A stretch of DNA of 64,000 bases, taken from the NCBI GenBank assembly GCA_028751875.1, contig CM054155.1:5041736-5105735 (forward strand), given 5' to 3'. How positions within the stretch are numbered: position 1 is the stretch's first letter; each line of letters begins with the position of its first letter. Shown one piece after another: positions 13,801-23,690 of this stretch. The DNA comes from Rapana venosa (taxonomy: Eukaryota > Mollusca > Gastropoda > Neogastropoda > Muricidae). The translations under genes and the position numbers were made by a program. The notes below the pieces were generated by a model, which searched no databases, was not told where the DNA came from, and saw only the letters and a list, made by a program, of their open reading frames with translations.

Positions 13801-16800
13801 AGCCTTAAAACACACTCAGTTCCTATCGAAGGTCTCCCCCTCATGATCTATCCATACTCTTTAAATTTACAGTCACCCTCGTCTCCATCACCCGGCCAAA
13901 GCGAGCTGTGCACGCGCATGTGTGTATTTGTATGTGTCTGTGTGCATGTGTGTGTGTGTGTGTGTAAATTTGATATCTGTTTATCTTTATGTGTGATTTC
14001 ATGCGTGTAAATGATTTGAATGTAAGCGCTTTGATTTGTTGCTTTACAAGATTCAGCGCTATGTACATTCCTACATTATTATTATTATTACATGACTGTG
14101 TGGTGCCTTGGTTGTGTGAATCTGTTAGGTTTTTGTTTGTGTCCATTTCTTTGTTTGTTTTTTTTGGTATGTGTTCTGCTCTGTAAGCTTGGTTTCTGTA
14201 TTATACTTTCGCAATGGTTTTGTTTTGCTGTGTAAAGTTTGAAGTAAAGATGATTTGTTTGTTTGTTTTGAAGGGTTTGGCATTGTTACATTTCTAGTAA
14301 TGAATTTTAGTCCATGGTTTTTTTCTTCTTTAGGATTCCTAGTATGTATCTTCTTTCCCCCCTATTTTTTTGTTCCACTCTCTCTCTCTCTTTTTTTTTT
14401 AGTTCAGATTGAAAAAAAAGATTCTTGTGGTAAATGCAGCATATAACCTTTGCCAAAGGTTAATCCTAGGTTTATTTGCATAGTGTGTATTGTGATGTGA
14501 GTCATTCCCCCCCAGTTTTTCTTCAAAATTCTCAAACTAGTTTGTAGAGCTTCGTTTGATTTTGCTTTGTATTGTCTAATCAATTTTTTTTAAAAAAACA
14601 CATGTTTCAAGCCCAAACAGTATACTGCAAGATAATTGTGCTAGCTGTAATATACTTTTGTTATCAAATGGAAGATAAACTAATAAGATGGAAGTAGTAC
14701 TTCATAATTATGGCCACATTCAGAAGAAAAACGACCTGTGTGTTTAAAACATGCTCTGTATTTTTTCAAAGACACAGGTTGTAGCTGAGTGGATGTAGTG
14801 TTTGGTGTGTCAGTGTGATGGAAAGATTGGCAGTTCTTGCTGTGATGCATATGTGTGAAGTGTGCTGTGAGATTTCTGCTATCATGCATTAGTGTGAAGT
14901 GTGTGCTGTGAGATTTCTGCTATGATGCATTTGTGTGAAGTGTGTGCTGTGAGATTTCTGCTATGATGCATTTGTGTGCTGGTGAATGGGCATCTCGTGT
15001 CAGTCTTACTTAGAAGCATTTGTTGTAGCATAAAGTGTGTGTTGTGTGTGAGGCAGGAGGTAAAGTTGTCAGCACTGGCAGTGATTGTTGTTTTTATGCT
15101 CTTTTGTTCTTTGTTGTCAAAAAAGCTATTCATCATCATCGTTAGAAGGGATTCTCATTTTTGTGTATTTCTGTACAGTTTGTTGTGAATGATGATATTG
15201 CATTGTCAGCATTTGAAGTGATTGCCATTTTGATGTGTTTGTATGTTGCTCATTTTGAATCAGAACGTTGAACATTCAGAATTGAAAGAGCATTGTAATG
15301 ACGTGAGTGAGTCTAAGGACTTAGCCTCTTGCTTTCAGTTCAGAATTTTTTTTTCTATAGTAATAATAATAATGTATGGAATTGATATAGCGCTGCATCT
15401 TGTAAAGCAACAAATCAAAGCGCTCAGATTACTTTTTTGTTTAAATCGAGGATAATGGAATAAGCACTTATGTGCTTTTTTTTTTTTAATACATCCAGTC
15501 CCCGTGTGCATGCAGTCCTGCAAATTTTGTCATCTGTTCCCACCGGCACACAATGGCCTACTCTTTTGAAAAGCAGAACAGGATTTAACGTGTGCACAAG
15601 ATGTTCTGCATGCGTTCGCACACAGGGCCTCGGTTTATAGTCTTATCCAAAGTTTTTCTGTTTAAAAACTTCTTTAAAACAAGTACCTTAAAAAAAAATT
15701 TTTTTTTGCAAAGTGGGGCAGGGGGGATAGGGAGAATTTTAGTCACCTAGTTACATCATTGTCGCTTGTATCTATCTATACAGGTAGAGAGCTAGCACAC
15801 AGCCCTAGCCTCTAGCAGCCCTGTGGATGTGGTGTGGGCAGGGGAGTGGATGGAGAGTTGAATATGGGTTAGAGATATGACAGGGATTTTTTGATCAGGT
15901 GTTGTTGATTTTATCATGGTAATTAACAGAGAGATTGATCAGGTGTTCATGTTTAATTCTGTCATCGTAATTAACAGAGAGATTGATCAGGTGTTCATGT
16001 TTAATTCTATCATGGTAATTAACAGAGAGATTGATCAGGTGTTCATGTTTAATTCTATCATGGTAATTAACAGAGAGATTGATCAGGTGTTAATGTTTAA
16101 TTCTATCATGATAATTAACAGAGAGATTGATCAGGTGTTCATGTTTAATTCTATCACGATAATTAACAGAGAGATTGATCAGGTGTTAATGTTTAATTCT
16201 ATCATGATAATTAACAGAGAGAATGATCAGGTGTTCATGTTTTATTCTATCATGATAATTAACAGAGAGATTGATCAGGTGTTAATGTTTAATTCTATCA
16301 TGGTAATTAACGGAGAGATTGATCAGGTGTTCATGTTTAATTTTATCAGGTAGCAGAGAGATTGATCAGGTGTTAATGTTTAATTTTATCAGGTAGCAGA
16401 GAGATTGATCAGGTGTTAATGCTTAATTTTATCAGGTAACAGAGAGATTGATCAGGTGTTGTTTACTTTCATCAGGTAACAGAGAGATTGATCAGGTGTT
16501 GTTTAATTTTATCAGGTAACAGAAAGATTGATCAGGTGTTAATGTTTAATTTTATCAGGTAACAGAGAGATTGATCAGGTGTTCATGTTTAATTTTATCA
16601 GGTAACAGGGAGATTGATCAGGTGTTCATGTTTAATCTTATCAGGTAACAGAGAGATTGATCAGGTGTTAATGTTTAATTCTACCTTGGTGTGAGAGAGA
16701 GATTGGTTATCAGAGCCTGTGATTGTCAGTTGTATGAAACGTGTCTGACTTTGCTGATGGTAAGCATGTCACGCTGATTGCTGGCGACCGTTTCTCTGTG

Positions 16801-19800
16801 GCGCCAGAAAGTTCCGGAACAAGGTGGGGACCCTGCTGTACGCCTTGTCCTTCATGACCTACATGTCGGGCTTCCTGCTGTGGAACGTGGACAACATCTA
16901 CTGCCAACACCTCAGGTCAGTGGGGGTGGGTGACATGACAGTGCCAGTGTCAGTGTCAGTGCCGGATGTTTCTCCAGCATGCTGAAGATGTCTCTCAGTT
17001 GTCATTGTCTTCTGGAGGCGAGGGAGGGGACAGAGCAGCTGTGTGAAAGTCCCACCAACCTCAGTGTCTGCTTGACCAGCACATAGCCCAGTGCACTGGT
17101 TAAGCATTGGGGGTATACTCGGTGTGTTTGTGTTTCTGCAGTCACCCAATTTTGGTCTTCTTCTTCTTTGTCGTCAAACGCTCAGACAGCAACTGTTGTC
17201 TGTTATATGAGCAAATATGCGTTGCGCTGCCATTAAGCACCTGACAAGTCAGGCCCAGCGCATCTGACCGGCATAAAATTTTGGTATGAATAGCAGGATC
17301 TTTGATATACACAGTACAAAATTGGGTCTTTGATTTGCAAATGACAGAATTTGAATTTTTGAAAGTGTGTACCCTAGAAGGGGGACGGGATAGCTCAGTG
17401 GTCGGAGCACTCGCTTTCCCCCAGCCAAGTTAAGCAGCATCGAGCGTGGTTACCAGTTGGATGGGTGACCGTTTGTGCGCCTTGGCTTCAGTACAGTTCC
17501 CTCAGTTCACCCAGCTGTAAATGGGTACCTGCCCTCTTTAGGGTCAGGGAAGGTAAAACAGCAAGGGAGAGGAGATGGGCGCCGCCCTCATTATGCTGGC
17601 CCTAGAGAAGTGAGGTCTCTGACGCCTCGCTCCCCTACGACCTCATAGGTTGTGGGACTCCTTTACCTTTTACCTTTTACCCTAGAAGGGGATGAAGGTG
17701 CAGGAAGAGTTGACCATAAGCATGGAAGATGAGAACGTTTCCTGCCATTTGTGTTCATGACCCAAAAGTTGATTTTTGGTTTTTGCTTGCCTTGCTATTG
17801 TGTTGTTGTTGTTGTTGTTTGTTGTGGCTGCTACCATCCTCGTTGTTTATTGTTATAGAGAACAAACATGTTGTTGTTGGTGCTGCAGATCGTTCCGGCG
17901 TGACAGGATTCACTCGGCCGCCACGCCCCTGTTTGAGTGCCACGCCTGGTGGCATATACTGGCTGGCACCGGCACCTACCTCTGTCTGCTCTTCGTGTGA
18001 GTCTTCTGTTTTGTGTTGTTGTTATGTGTGTTGGTGGTGGTGTTGTTGGTGGTGTGTATGCTTTCTTTTAGAGAGAGAGAGAGAGGGAAGGGAGGGAGAG
18101 CCAGACAGAGGGGGAGAGAAAGGAGAGAGAGAAAGAGATAGTTACTTTTTTTTACCATGGTAAATGTCTCTTCAGAGATGTTAAATCCAGAGTGAATGGT
18201 AAATCTGAAAACCAGGTCACTCCAACCTGCAGTTCTCTCCCTTCCTGCTTATGTGAACATTCACTTTTTTCTAAAACTTGCAATGAAAGCATATTTCTTT
18301 AGAGAGGGAGGCAGGGAGGTGTTTCAGATTGTGTGACAGTTTTTTGGTTTTGTTTTGAAGTTATCTTGGAATGTTTTAACCAATTTGAAATGTAGCTTTC
18401 TTGTGTCTTTTGAGATAATTATACGTATCGATATGCCTGTCAGTATTGTAATTGCCCTTCATGGGATGGTTATAGTGTTTTTGACTTTGACTTGACTTTG
18501 AAGAAACCTGCATTGAAAGCATATTTCTTCAGAGGACAGAACTCTGCAAAACACTTTTTACAAAATCTCCACAACTGCTTCATGTATCTTCAGAAGTTTT
18601 GTGCACTCGCGTGTACACCAAAGAGGATATGTGCAAAGCAGATGGTTATTTTATCATTTTTATAAAGCTTTGTTTGAATGGACGTTGTTGACAGTTGAGG
18701 TTGATAACTAGCTGCTGTGTTTGCAATGTTGCAGATCATACATGCGCTATACTATACTCAACATGGCTCCTGAAGTCAAGGTAAGAGTATGTATTGAGTG
18801 ATGTGTGTGTGTGAGTGTGTGTGTGTGTGTGTGTGTTGTGTTGTTTTGTGGTGTTGTGTGTGTTGTGGTGTAGACCAGGTGAGTGTTGTTGTGTGTGGTG
18901 TTTTGTTTTTTTACAAATTCTTTTATATCGAGAATAATGGAATAAGCACTTACGTGTTTCTTTTACATCCAGTAATGTGTATGCAGTTTTGTAAATTCTG
19001 TCATCTGTTCAAACCAGCACATAATGGCCTACTTTTACTCTTTGTGTGTATGTGTGTGTGTGTGTGTTGGTGTGTGCACGCACAAGATGCATAGGTGTTG
19101 TTTATTGTACAATTTCTAGGAGTTAAAGTGTAACCTCTGAAATATCCTGATCACTCCTGGAAATTCGAAAGTGAATTTATGACACTGAATTTTCAGGAAT
19201 TGATTTTCTTTTTTTCTTCTTTAAAAAAAAAAAATTTTTTTTAAGGAATTGATTTTCACTGCAGTGGAAGTATAAAAGAAAAGAAAAATGATGAATTTCC
19301 TTAGAGCACATGTGGTGATAATGATGATGGTGGTGGTGGTAGTAGTGGTGGTGGTGATGATTGTTGGTGTAGCTAGCTGTGTGCTTCAGTCACTGTCTTA
19401 CCTTCAGTTACCACTCACACTCGGCACAAAGCCCACACAGACAGAGGCAGGTATCCAGTCAACTCTACCTCATGTCAGGAGAAGGAGGAGGTAGTGATTC
19501 AATTTGATTTGACTTCTCCCACATGCATTTGAGAAATTAGAAGATGGCGCTGACGTTTTCAGGCAGTGTGTCTTGGGCAAAGTTGAACCTGGTGGAGCTC
19601 AGTGACGGTGCATGCCAGGTATACTCATATCATTCCTGCCACCTGCCATAACTTGCCTTATTTTGAACGGAAGATGAAGGGACTAGTAGTGTGTGAGTAA
19701 GATATTTTAGATGTGTTTACACCTAAGGCCTTATAGTCCTAGCTGAAATATTTGCAACAAAATTCAGTGGGAAAATTCCCGCGTAGAGACATTGCATGTG

Positions 19801-20143
19801 TTAGCACATAGGGTCTTGATATACTATAGTCTCAGCTGAAGGACTTTCAACATAACTCAGTGGGAAAATTCCTTCATATGGACTGAACTTGGGCCCTCAG
19901 AGTACTGGCAGGTAATGGGTCAGCTGCTCTATCCACAGGGATGTTCTCTGCTGCTATAAACTTTGTGGAGTTGTGATCACTTTGCCATGAAAATGATTCG
20001 TTGCTGTAAGCATCAGCATGTGAGTCAATCACCCAAATGAAATCATGAATGGTTTGTTTGTTTGTTTTACATTTCAGTTTGTCTTTGGTTTCTGTCCGTA
20101 CGTCAGTGTTCCCAACGCTGCACAGCGACTGAAGCTGAGCTAG
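988..20143 (+). CDS. ACER3: Alkaline ceramidase, ACER3-like (5' partial, multi-exon)
   Basis: Integral membrane amidase that hydrolyses ceramide to sphingosine and a fatty acid at the ER/Golgi (family knowledge). Exons seen: 988-1040, 2790-2842, 5495-5576, 7350-7385, 9041-9096 or 10779-10834, 16808-16915, 17889-17996, 18735-18780, 20078-20143 (TAG stop). Every junction has AG/GT borders and all phases agree. Motifs in order: GSWLFHMTLQY (the Ser and zinc-binding His of the family), LMDELPMIW (catalytic Asp), NPVFHE, LLWNVDNIYC, and HAWWHILAGTGTYL (the two further zinc His). The C terminus is short and ends shortly after FGFCPY, as in vertebrate ACER3. The first exon(s), with the start codon and the N-terminal calcium-site residues, are missing and must lie left of the window. 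Catalytic residues in the visible part are intact, so the gene is probably functional. Three donors are GTCAGT rather than GTAAGT/GTGAGT. Confidence 0.9.
1211..1376. repeat. Compound TCTG/CT/TCTA microsatellite
   Basis: (TCTG)n, then about 58 bp of (CT)n, then (TCTA)n in series. All open frames here are low complexity. Confidence 0.95.
1895..2610. repeat. CA repeats flanking a CTG/CTA trinucleotide tract
   Basis: (CA)n at about 1948-2022 and 2530-2608 bracket 2158-2445, a long mixed CTG/CTA/CTC trinucleotide stretch. It lies in the intron between exons 988-1040 and 2790-2842. Confidence 0.9.
2790..2842 (+). CDS. ACER3: ACER3-like exon with catalytic Asp
   Basis: Acceptor gttgtgtttcag and donor GTGAGT. 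Reads LMDELPMIWGSAFLLYG plus two bases of the next codon. The DELPM motif holds the conserved aspartate and opens a transmembrane helix. Confidence 0.88.
3262..3690 (-). mobile_element. LINE 3' end (CR1/L2-like) with AAT tail
   Basis: Minus strand: the C-terminal retrotransposase peptide RRSFSVSGPSTWNDLPLSLR, then SLDTFKSSLKTHLF, a 3' UTR interrupted by a (CA)n array (3415-3491), and the terminal motif gattcagcgctatataaattccata followed by (ATT)n. 5'-truncated. Confidence 0.8.
5120..5335 (-). mobile_element. SINE family B fragment
   Basis: Shares blocks with copies at 40939 and 46255 (gatttctctg.gtg, ggctgctct.ccc.gggaga, ggttcttttacatg, atctcatcagaaagacta). Preceded by a (TATTG)n stretch at 5070-5108. 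Confidence 0.6.
5495..5576 (+). CDS. ACER3: ACER3-like exon, transmembrane helix
   Basis: Acceptor gttggtttcag, donor GTCAGT, entry phase 2 and exit phase 0. Reads LTLEGEREKTYYWLIGALL followed by AYCVLVTVV: a charged loop followed by a hydrophobic helix, matching the ACER3 segment before the VYL...EPIFHQ loop. Confidence 0.82.
5938..6018. repeat. GT/GC microsatellite
   Basis: Mostly (GT)n with GC variants, intronic. A second pure (GT)n array lies at 7807-7875. Confidence 0.9.
6280..6572 (-). mobile_element. SINE family A with LINE-type 3' tail
   Basis: Reading left to right: (TAA)n, tatggaatttatatagcgct tail, aaagcaacaaatcaaagcgc, then the SINE body ggataatggaataagc, ggcacacaatggcctactct and ttatagtctcatccgaagga. 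The tRNA-like head is missing. An opposite-facing tail fragment lies at 6715-6772. Confidence 0.85.
7350..7385 (+). CDS. ACER3: ACER3-like 36-nt microexon A1
   Basis: Acceptor cactgttttcag, donor GTCAGT, phase 0 at both ends. Encodes MYLSNNNPVFHE, equivalent to the lumenal loop VYLKVKEPIFHQ of vertebrate ACER3. Its small size and neutral phase allow skipping without frame loss. Confidence 0.82.
8245..8280 (+). CDS. ACER3: Candidate alternative 36-nt microexon A2
   Basis: Acceptor ggttcag and a good donor GTAAGA enclose exactly 36 nt, phase 0 at both ends, encoding PRTDPVIDEAQQ. Taking the 36 nt from the ATG at 8236 to GAG gives M-V-Q-P-R-T-D-P-V-I-D-E, which lines up codon for codon with MYLSNNNPVFHE of the exon at 7350 (shared M, PV and E). 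It may be a duplicated version of that exon with shifted splice sites. The acceptor has a poor pyrimidine tract, so this is tentative. Confidence 0.35.
8620..8885 (-). mobile_element. SINE family A, second head type
   Basis: Body motifs as in other family A copies (gcacaaaatggcctactctt, tttatagttttatccagagga), but the head on the right differs: reversed it reads ggttaaggcgttcacctgcc and a TTC-loop-like ctgggtttgcattcccagcc. This matches the head of the 45340 copy. Confidence 0.8.
9041..9096 (+). CDS. ACER3: ACER3-like exon B1 (mutually exclusive candidate)
   Basis: Acceptor tttactttccag and donor GTGAGTCAGT; entry phase 0, exit phase 2. Reads VAYGFMVAAMAFGAVRVI plus GT, matching the ACER3 helix VMYGMLVFTLVLRSIYIV. 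The junction to 16808 completes the codon as GTA (Val). Confidence 0.85.
10779..10834 (+). CDS. ACER3: ACER3-like exon B2 (duplicate of B1)
   Basis: Same length (56 nt), same phases and the same ten-base donor context GTGAGTCAGT as the exon at 9041; acceptor ctttggtttcag. Reads MAYAAMVAVMVFGALRIM plus TT, identical to B1 at 10 of 18 residues, with most other changes conservative. Joined after B1 it gives a TGA within about 16 codons; used instead of B1 the frame stays open. Confidence 0.8.
11945..12265. repeat. 24-bp tandem repeat interrupted by a SINE fragment
   Basis: Units of ttaggtatgaaatgattgatgg repeat at 11945-12103 and again at 12200-12265. A family A SINE 3' fragment (12103-12197, + strand) separates them. 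The reading frame through it (GLRYEMID repeats) is not a gene. Confidence 0.9.
12838..13028 (+). mobile_element. LINE (CR1/L2-like) C-terminal fragment, left half
   Basis: Encodes CTLHPVETVSQTSRF and RRSFSVCGPLTWDDLPLSL, then QKPTLDAF, the same C terminus as the LINE at 3262. It is broken at 13028 by the nested element and continues at 13797 with KSSLKTHSVP. Confidence 0.85.
13029..13785 (+). mobile_element. Nested 5'-truncated LINE with open RT C-terminal frame
   Basis: A continuous frame runs from 13029 to the stop at 13778, starting in the end of a reverse-transcriptase domain (STFAQQVGLKISQKKTEVM) and followed by EEFTYLGSTVRHDGG, LLYGSECWRMTES, RWGWIGHICCQ and KRKRGRPKNTWRR. These C-terminal motifs are common in non-LTR retrotransposons; RTE-type is my guess. 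It ends in (GAT)n. The 11-bp duplication GATGCTTTCAA (13018-13028 and 13786-13796) flanks it. Confidence 0.88.
13786..14091 (+). mobile_element. LINE (CR1/L2-like) fragment, right half with ATT tail
   Basis: Begins with the second target-duplication copy, continues KSSLKTHSVP of the interrupted LINE, and ends with gctttgatttgttgctttac, aagattcagcgctat and (ATT)n. Confidence 0.85.
15358..15655 (-). mobile_element. SINE family A with LINE-type 3' tail
   Basis: Same arrangement as the copy at 6280: (TAA)n, tatggaattgatatagcgct, then aatcgaggataatggaataa, ggcacacaatggcctactct and ggtttatagtcttatccaaa. Head missing. Confidence 0.88.
15905..16690. repeat. Minisatellite, 48-bp then about 43-bp units
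   Basis: Units contain taacagagagattgatcagg, then tgtt, then (a/c)atgtttaatt. The left part keeps a 48-bp period, so a 16-residue peptide repeat stays open for 145 codons; the right part switches to ttttatcaggtaacagagag. It is intronic, ending about 115 bp before the exon at 16808. Confidence 0.92.
16808..16915 (+). CDS. ACER3: ACER3-like exon, LLWNVDNIYC segment
   Basis: Acceptor ctgtggcgccag (weak tract) and donor GTCAGT. Reads KFRNKVGTLLYALSFMTYMS, then GFLLWNVDNIYCQHLR, aligning with GFLFWNIDNIFCESLR of vertebrate ACER3. Entry and exit are both phase 2. Confidence 0.9.
17371..17691 (+). mobile_element. Complete chimeric tRNA/5S-rRNA SINE with target duplication
   Basis: Flanked by ACCCTAGAAGGGG at both ends (17371-17383, 17679-17691). 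The head has a tRNA A-box (tagctcagtgg), followed by a 5S rRNA internal-promoter segment: aagttaagcagc, gagcgtggtta, ttggatgggtgaccg. The body has ccctctttagggtcaggg and the tail is (CCTTTTA)n. It lies in the intron before the HAWWH exon. Confidence 0.85.
17889..17996 (+). CDS. ACER3: ACER3-like exon with HxxxH zinc motif
   Basis: Acceptor gttggtgctgcag, donor GTGAGT, phase 2 on both sides. It contains FECHAWWHILAGTGTYLCLL; the two histidines of HAWWH are the remaining zinc ligands of the family. Confidence 0.92.
18735..18780 (+). CDS. ACER3: ACER3-like penultimate exon
   Basis: Acceptor gcaatgttgcag, donor GTAAGA. Reads SYMRYTILNMAPEVK, equivalent to LYTRTLYLRYRPKVK; ends in phase 0. Confidence 0.85.
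18918..19092 (-). mobile_element. SINE family A fragment with internal GT expansion
   Basis: Body motifs ttttatatcgagaataatgg and gcacataatggcctac, then a GT array (19042-19078) where the normal aacgtgtgcgcaag would be, then cacgcacaagatgc. Confidence 0.75.
19700..19945 (-). mobile_element. Possible SINE relic
   Basis: Reversed, the right end reads gtggatagagcagctgaccc and ccaagttcagtcc, tRNA-head-like. Inside, ttcagtgggaaaattcc occurs twice (around 19770 and 19856). Confidence 0.4.
20078..20143 (+). CDS. ACER3: ACER3-like terminal coding exon
   Basis: Acceptor gttttacatttcag. Reads FVFGFCPYVSVPNAAQRLKL, then S and TAG. FVFGFCPY corresponds to FLFGIWPV near the vertebrate C terminus. A possible ATTAAA polyadenylation signal lies at 20389-20394. 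Confidence 0.85.
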   Translation, partial: FVFGFCPYVSVPNAAQRLKLS

Positions 20144-21598
20144 GTGCTTCTGAATGGGACAGACATCCACCACGGTGTTGCTCTCCCCTTTCAGCCATCT
20201 TCTGTGTTTGAGAGATGTTTGCTGTTTTGTTCAACTGGAATCTTCCCCATGCTCTGTGCGCTATTGTTTTGATTTGTTGTTGTTTAGTTTTCATTTTGAT
20301 TAATTTTGCTTGATATGTAATATATATTTTTGTTCTTGTTTCTGTTTTTGTTTGAGTTTTTGTTTTTGTTTTTAGGGGAGGGATTAGCATTAAAAAAGTC
20401 CTTGCAGACTATTTGAAAAATGTACAGCAGCAAGGTCTTGTTTATAAATCTTTGATACACAGAACTGGGGATGGCATTTTTAACGCAGAAGAGCCACATA
20501 TGTTGAGGTTTGCAATGTTTTGTGAAGTATAATGTAAGAGGTGAATTTGTTTTTACTGTTACTGTCGAAATTGCTGATTTTCTGCCAGTGCTACTTCTGC
20601 ACTCTTGTTGCCTGCCTACAGTTTTGCCCCCACCCCCTCTTTCCCGTGTATGTTCCCACCCCGCAGATTGGTGTCCACTTGGTATGCACCACTGCCCCCC
20701 CCCCCCCCCCCCTTCCCATTTTTATTTGCCTCCTCCTCATTGTTTATGCTCCCACCCCAATGAACGAGAGTTAAGTGTCACCAAGACTGAACAAAAAGTA
20801 AACTGGCTGAAGCGTTAAGTTGAAATTTTCCATGACACCTTATTGTTAACCTTAAGTACCTCCACTGCCTGAGGTGTAAGACAGTGCACCCTCCATGTCA
20901 TAGGCATGTCTTCTTTGTGACAGAGGTGTGGGGAGGAAGTGAGCAGAGGATCAAATCAGTCCACTTGTGACTAACAGGTGGTGGTAGAAGCGCTGATCTC
21001 AGGGGAGTGTCTTTAGACTGAAACACTGTGTTGTGATGTTTAGTTTGTGGAAGTTAAGTAATCAAAGGTTTTTGTTGGGGGAAGGGGGGTGGGGGTTGTT
21101 AAAAGATAGCATGTGGAGACAAACTTCTTGTTCATTCCAACTGCATTATCATTATTGTTTTTTGAACATTTTTATTAATGTTTAGTAATATTACTCAACA
21201 CTGTGCTGCTAAAACCCCAGCCTAAGTCACTGGCAACATAGCTGAATGTTGTGGTGGAAATGTTGTTTCCTGTTAACTATTGTTGAATGCTCTTAGCTGA
21301 AAGATGATGTCAATCCTGTTGGATGCATTTGGTTTTGAGGGCAATTTTTATTTTTTTGGAGGGGGGGGGGGGGGGGTTGGGAAGGGATGGGGGGGAAGGG
21401 GGGGTGGTGGGGGGAAGCCTCATATCTTAAGGTTTGTGGTTAGGAGTGGGGGAGGGAGTGTCATGTTTTGCTATAATTTTTTCAAGCTGATGTTACCGAG
21501 GGTTTGATATTCTGTTCATACCACACCACACCACACCACAAACCACACCACACCACAAACCACACCACACCACAAACACCACACCACACCACACCACA

Positions 21599-21659
<61 letters not shown>

Positions 21660-23690
21660 CACACACACTAAGGATTGTAACACGCCATGCTTCAGTTGAC
21701 ACATTAGCAAGGCATTGTGAATTCAGCATGCCCAGGCTGGGTATTTTCTTGCTGCACAACCCATCCAAAGCTGACTTGAATGTTGGATCGTTGGTGTGCA
21801 CGTCTGGGTGTCTGCATGCATGTACACACCAAGGGAATGAAGCCACTGGTATTGCGTGCATCGATTAACCTGACTGGAGTTAACTTCTCCCTTATATCTT
21901 GACAGAGTTATGGAGGCACTGTACTGAGTTTTTCAGGCAGTGTGTCATGGGAAAATTGAATCTGGCGGAGCCCATTCCTCTCTGCGTGACATGCTGGGTA
22001 TGTTTGTGTCATGAGCCATGTGTGTGATTTGTGTGATTTGTGTCATACCATTAGCCACGGCTAACCACCTCTTCTACTGAAGATGAATGAAATTTTTGTC
22101 ACATAGGTAAAAGATATTATCTTCATGTACTTGCACAAGCAACCACAGTTTATAATACATACATACATACATACATACATACATACATACATACATGTAC
22201 ATACATACATACATACAAACATACATACATCTCTCTCTCTATTGTTGTTGTTGGTTTTTGTGGGGGGTTTTTGTTTGTTTTTTGACAGACGTGGAGAGAA
22301 TAGTCACAGCCAAAACTGACCAAAATGGTTTTAAAAAAACCACGCCAAAAACCGCCACTGTAATCAAAATGGTAAAATTCTCTAGTGTTTCTACCCCAGA
22401 GTCAAGAGTTGTGCAGAATTCTCATTCATCCCCAGAATGTGACAGTCCTCACCTGTTTCACACCCACAAAAAAAAGGATGCAGAAACTGGAGTCAGTATC
22501 TTCAGAGATTCTTTGGAATAGGCACAAAAGGCTTACCTGCCTGGCAGCTGTGATGGCGGTCAGTGGCAGCTCTGTGTGTGTGTACAGGGGATAAAGAAAA
22601 ATCAAAATCTCTGTGTCTTCACAGGGAGCTTTGCATCTGTGTCCTGCAGTAGAACAATGCAAAAGTGTAATAATGATGAATTTATATCTGCTGTTGTCGT
22701 TGTTGTTCCTAATATATTATCAGGCAGCCAAGTGAAGTGATCACAAGGGAGACGATATATAATTTTTGTGTGTGTAGTGAAGCTGGTTTTATGAAACCCA
22801 TTGAAAATAATACAAGATTTTATTTTTTAAACATTTTTGTAGATGTGTTTTTTGTGGTTTACTTTTTGAGACTGGTTGTTTTTGGAATCTGTGGTTATTT
22901 TTGGAATCCACATCCCCTGATGTGACAGAAGCAAATCTTGCTACCTCTGATGCAGGGGTGGTGTGTCATGTGTGAAACGATACCACATTGCTCCTCTGGT
23001 GTTTGTGTGACTTTTTTGGTTGAATTTTCAGGGGGTTTTGTCATGGTTTTTTTGTTTGTTTATTGTACCACAGACTGTAATATGGTGCTGTAGTTGAGGA
23101 GATGATAGGTGCATGTTTTTACAGCAAGAAATCCGTGTCAGTACACAGCCTGTGTGGAGAGACAGGAAAAGAAATTCAGTTTGCAAATCTGATGTAATCC
23201 ATCAATGATCCCATGGATGTTTTTGTCAATTTTGTTTTCTGTCGGAAATTGCAGTGCTCTTTTTCTATCTCTTCTGTTATTAAAGTCCCTTCTGCCAGTC
23301 CGATCATAGAAAATTTTTGATCCGGTCTTGCCAATGTCTAACACGCAGACTAGCTATGTATAGGCAGCAAGGAAAAGGGAAGATGTAAAAAATTTTTTTT
23401 TAAATGGCATGAATTTAAGTTCTAGCCAAAGGTGAATGATAGGTGTATAAAGATGAATATTCATGTTGTTATATCCAATTTTTAAAATGCTTTTCTCCTT
23501 CTGCTTTTCAGATCTGATGTGGTCTGTACTGAGTGATTTGGCTTTAGGTCAGAAGAATTTGATTAAGGATAAGGAAAGGCAGAAGAGTAGAAATAGCTGT
23601 GTTGCTGTTGTGTCTGCCAGTTTTGTGTCGTTCAACAAGCAGTAGATGGGGGAAAAGAAACGAGAAAGTCATCCACAGCATGATTGTTGC
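20144..23690. other. ACER3-like 3' flank / intergenic, no gene seen
   Basis: Contains poly(C) at 20696-20712, poly(G) around 21359-21415, a CCACA/CA array at 21523-21657 and a (CATA)n array at 22158-22230. Two exon-like duplicated segments fall at 19563 and 21937 (see findings). No protein homology was recognised. Confidence 0.6.

Noticed and set aside
15916..16353. 145-codon frame with a 16-residue repeat
   Set aside because: 48-bp minisatellite inside a ceramidase intron; unit length divisible by three explains the open frame.
17410..17480. 5S rRNA gene
   Set aside because: Only the internal promoter region matches; both ends are SINE sequence and a target duplication flanks the whole.
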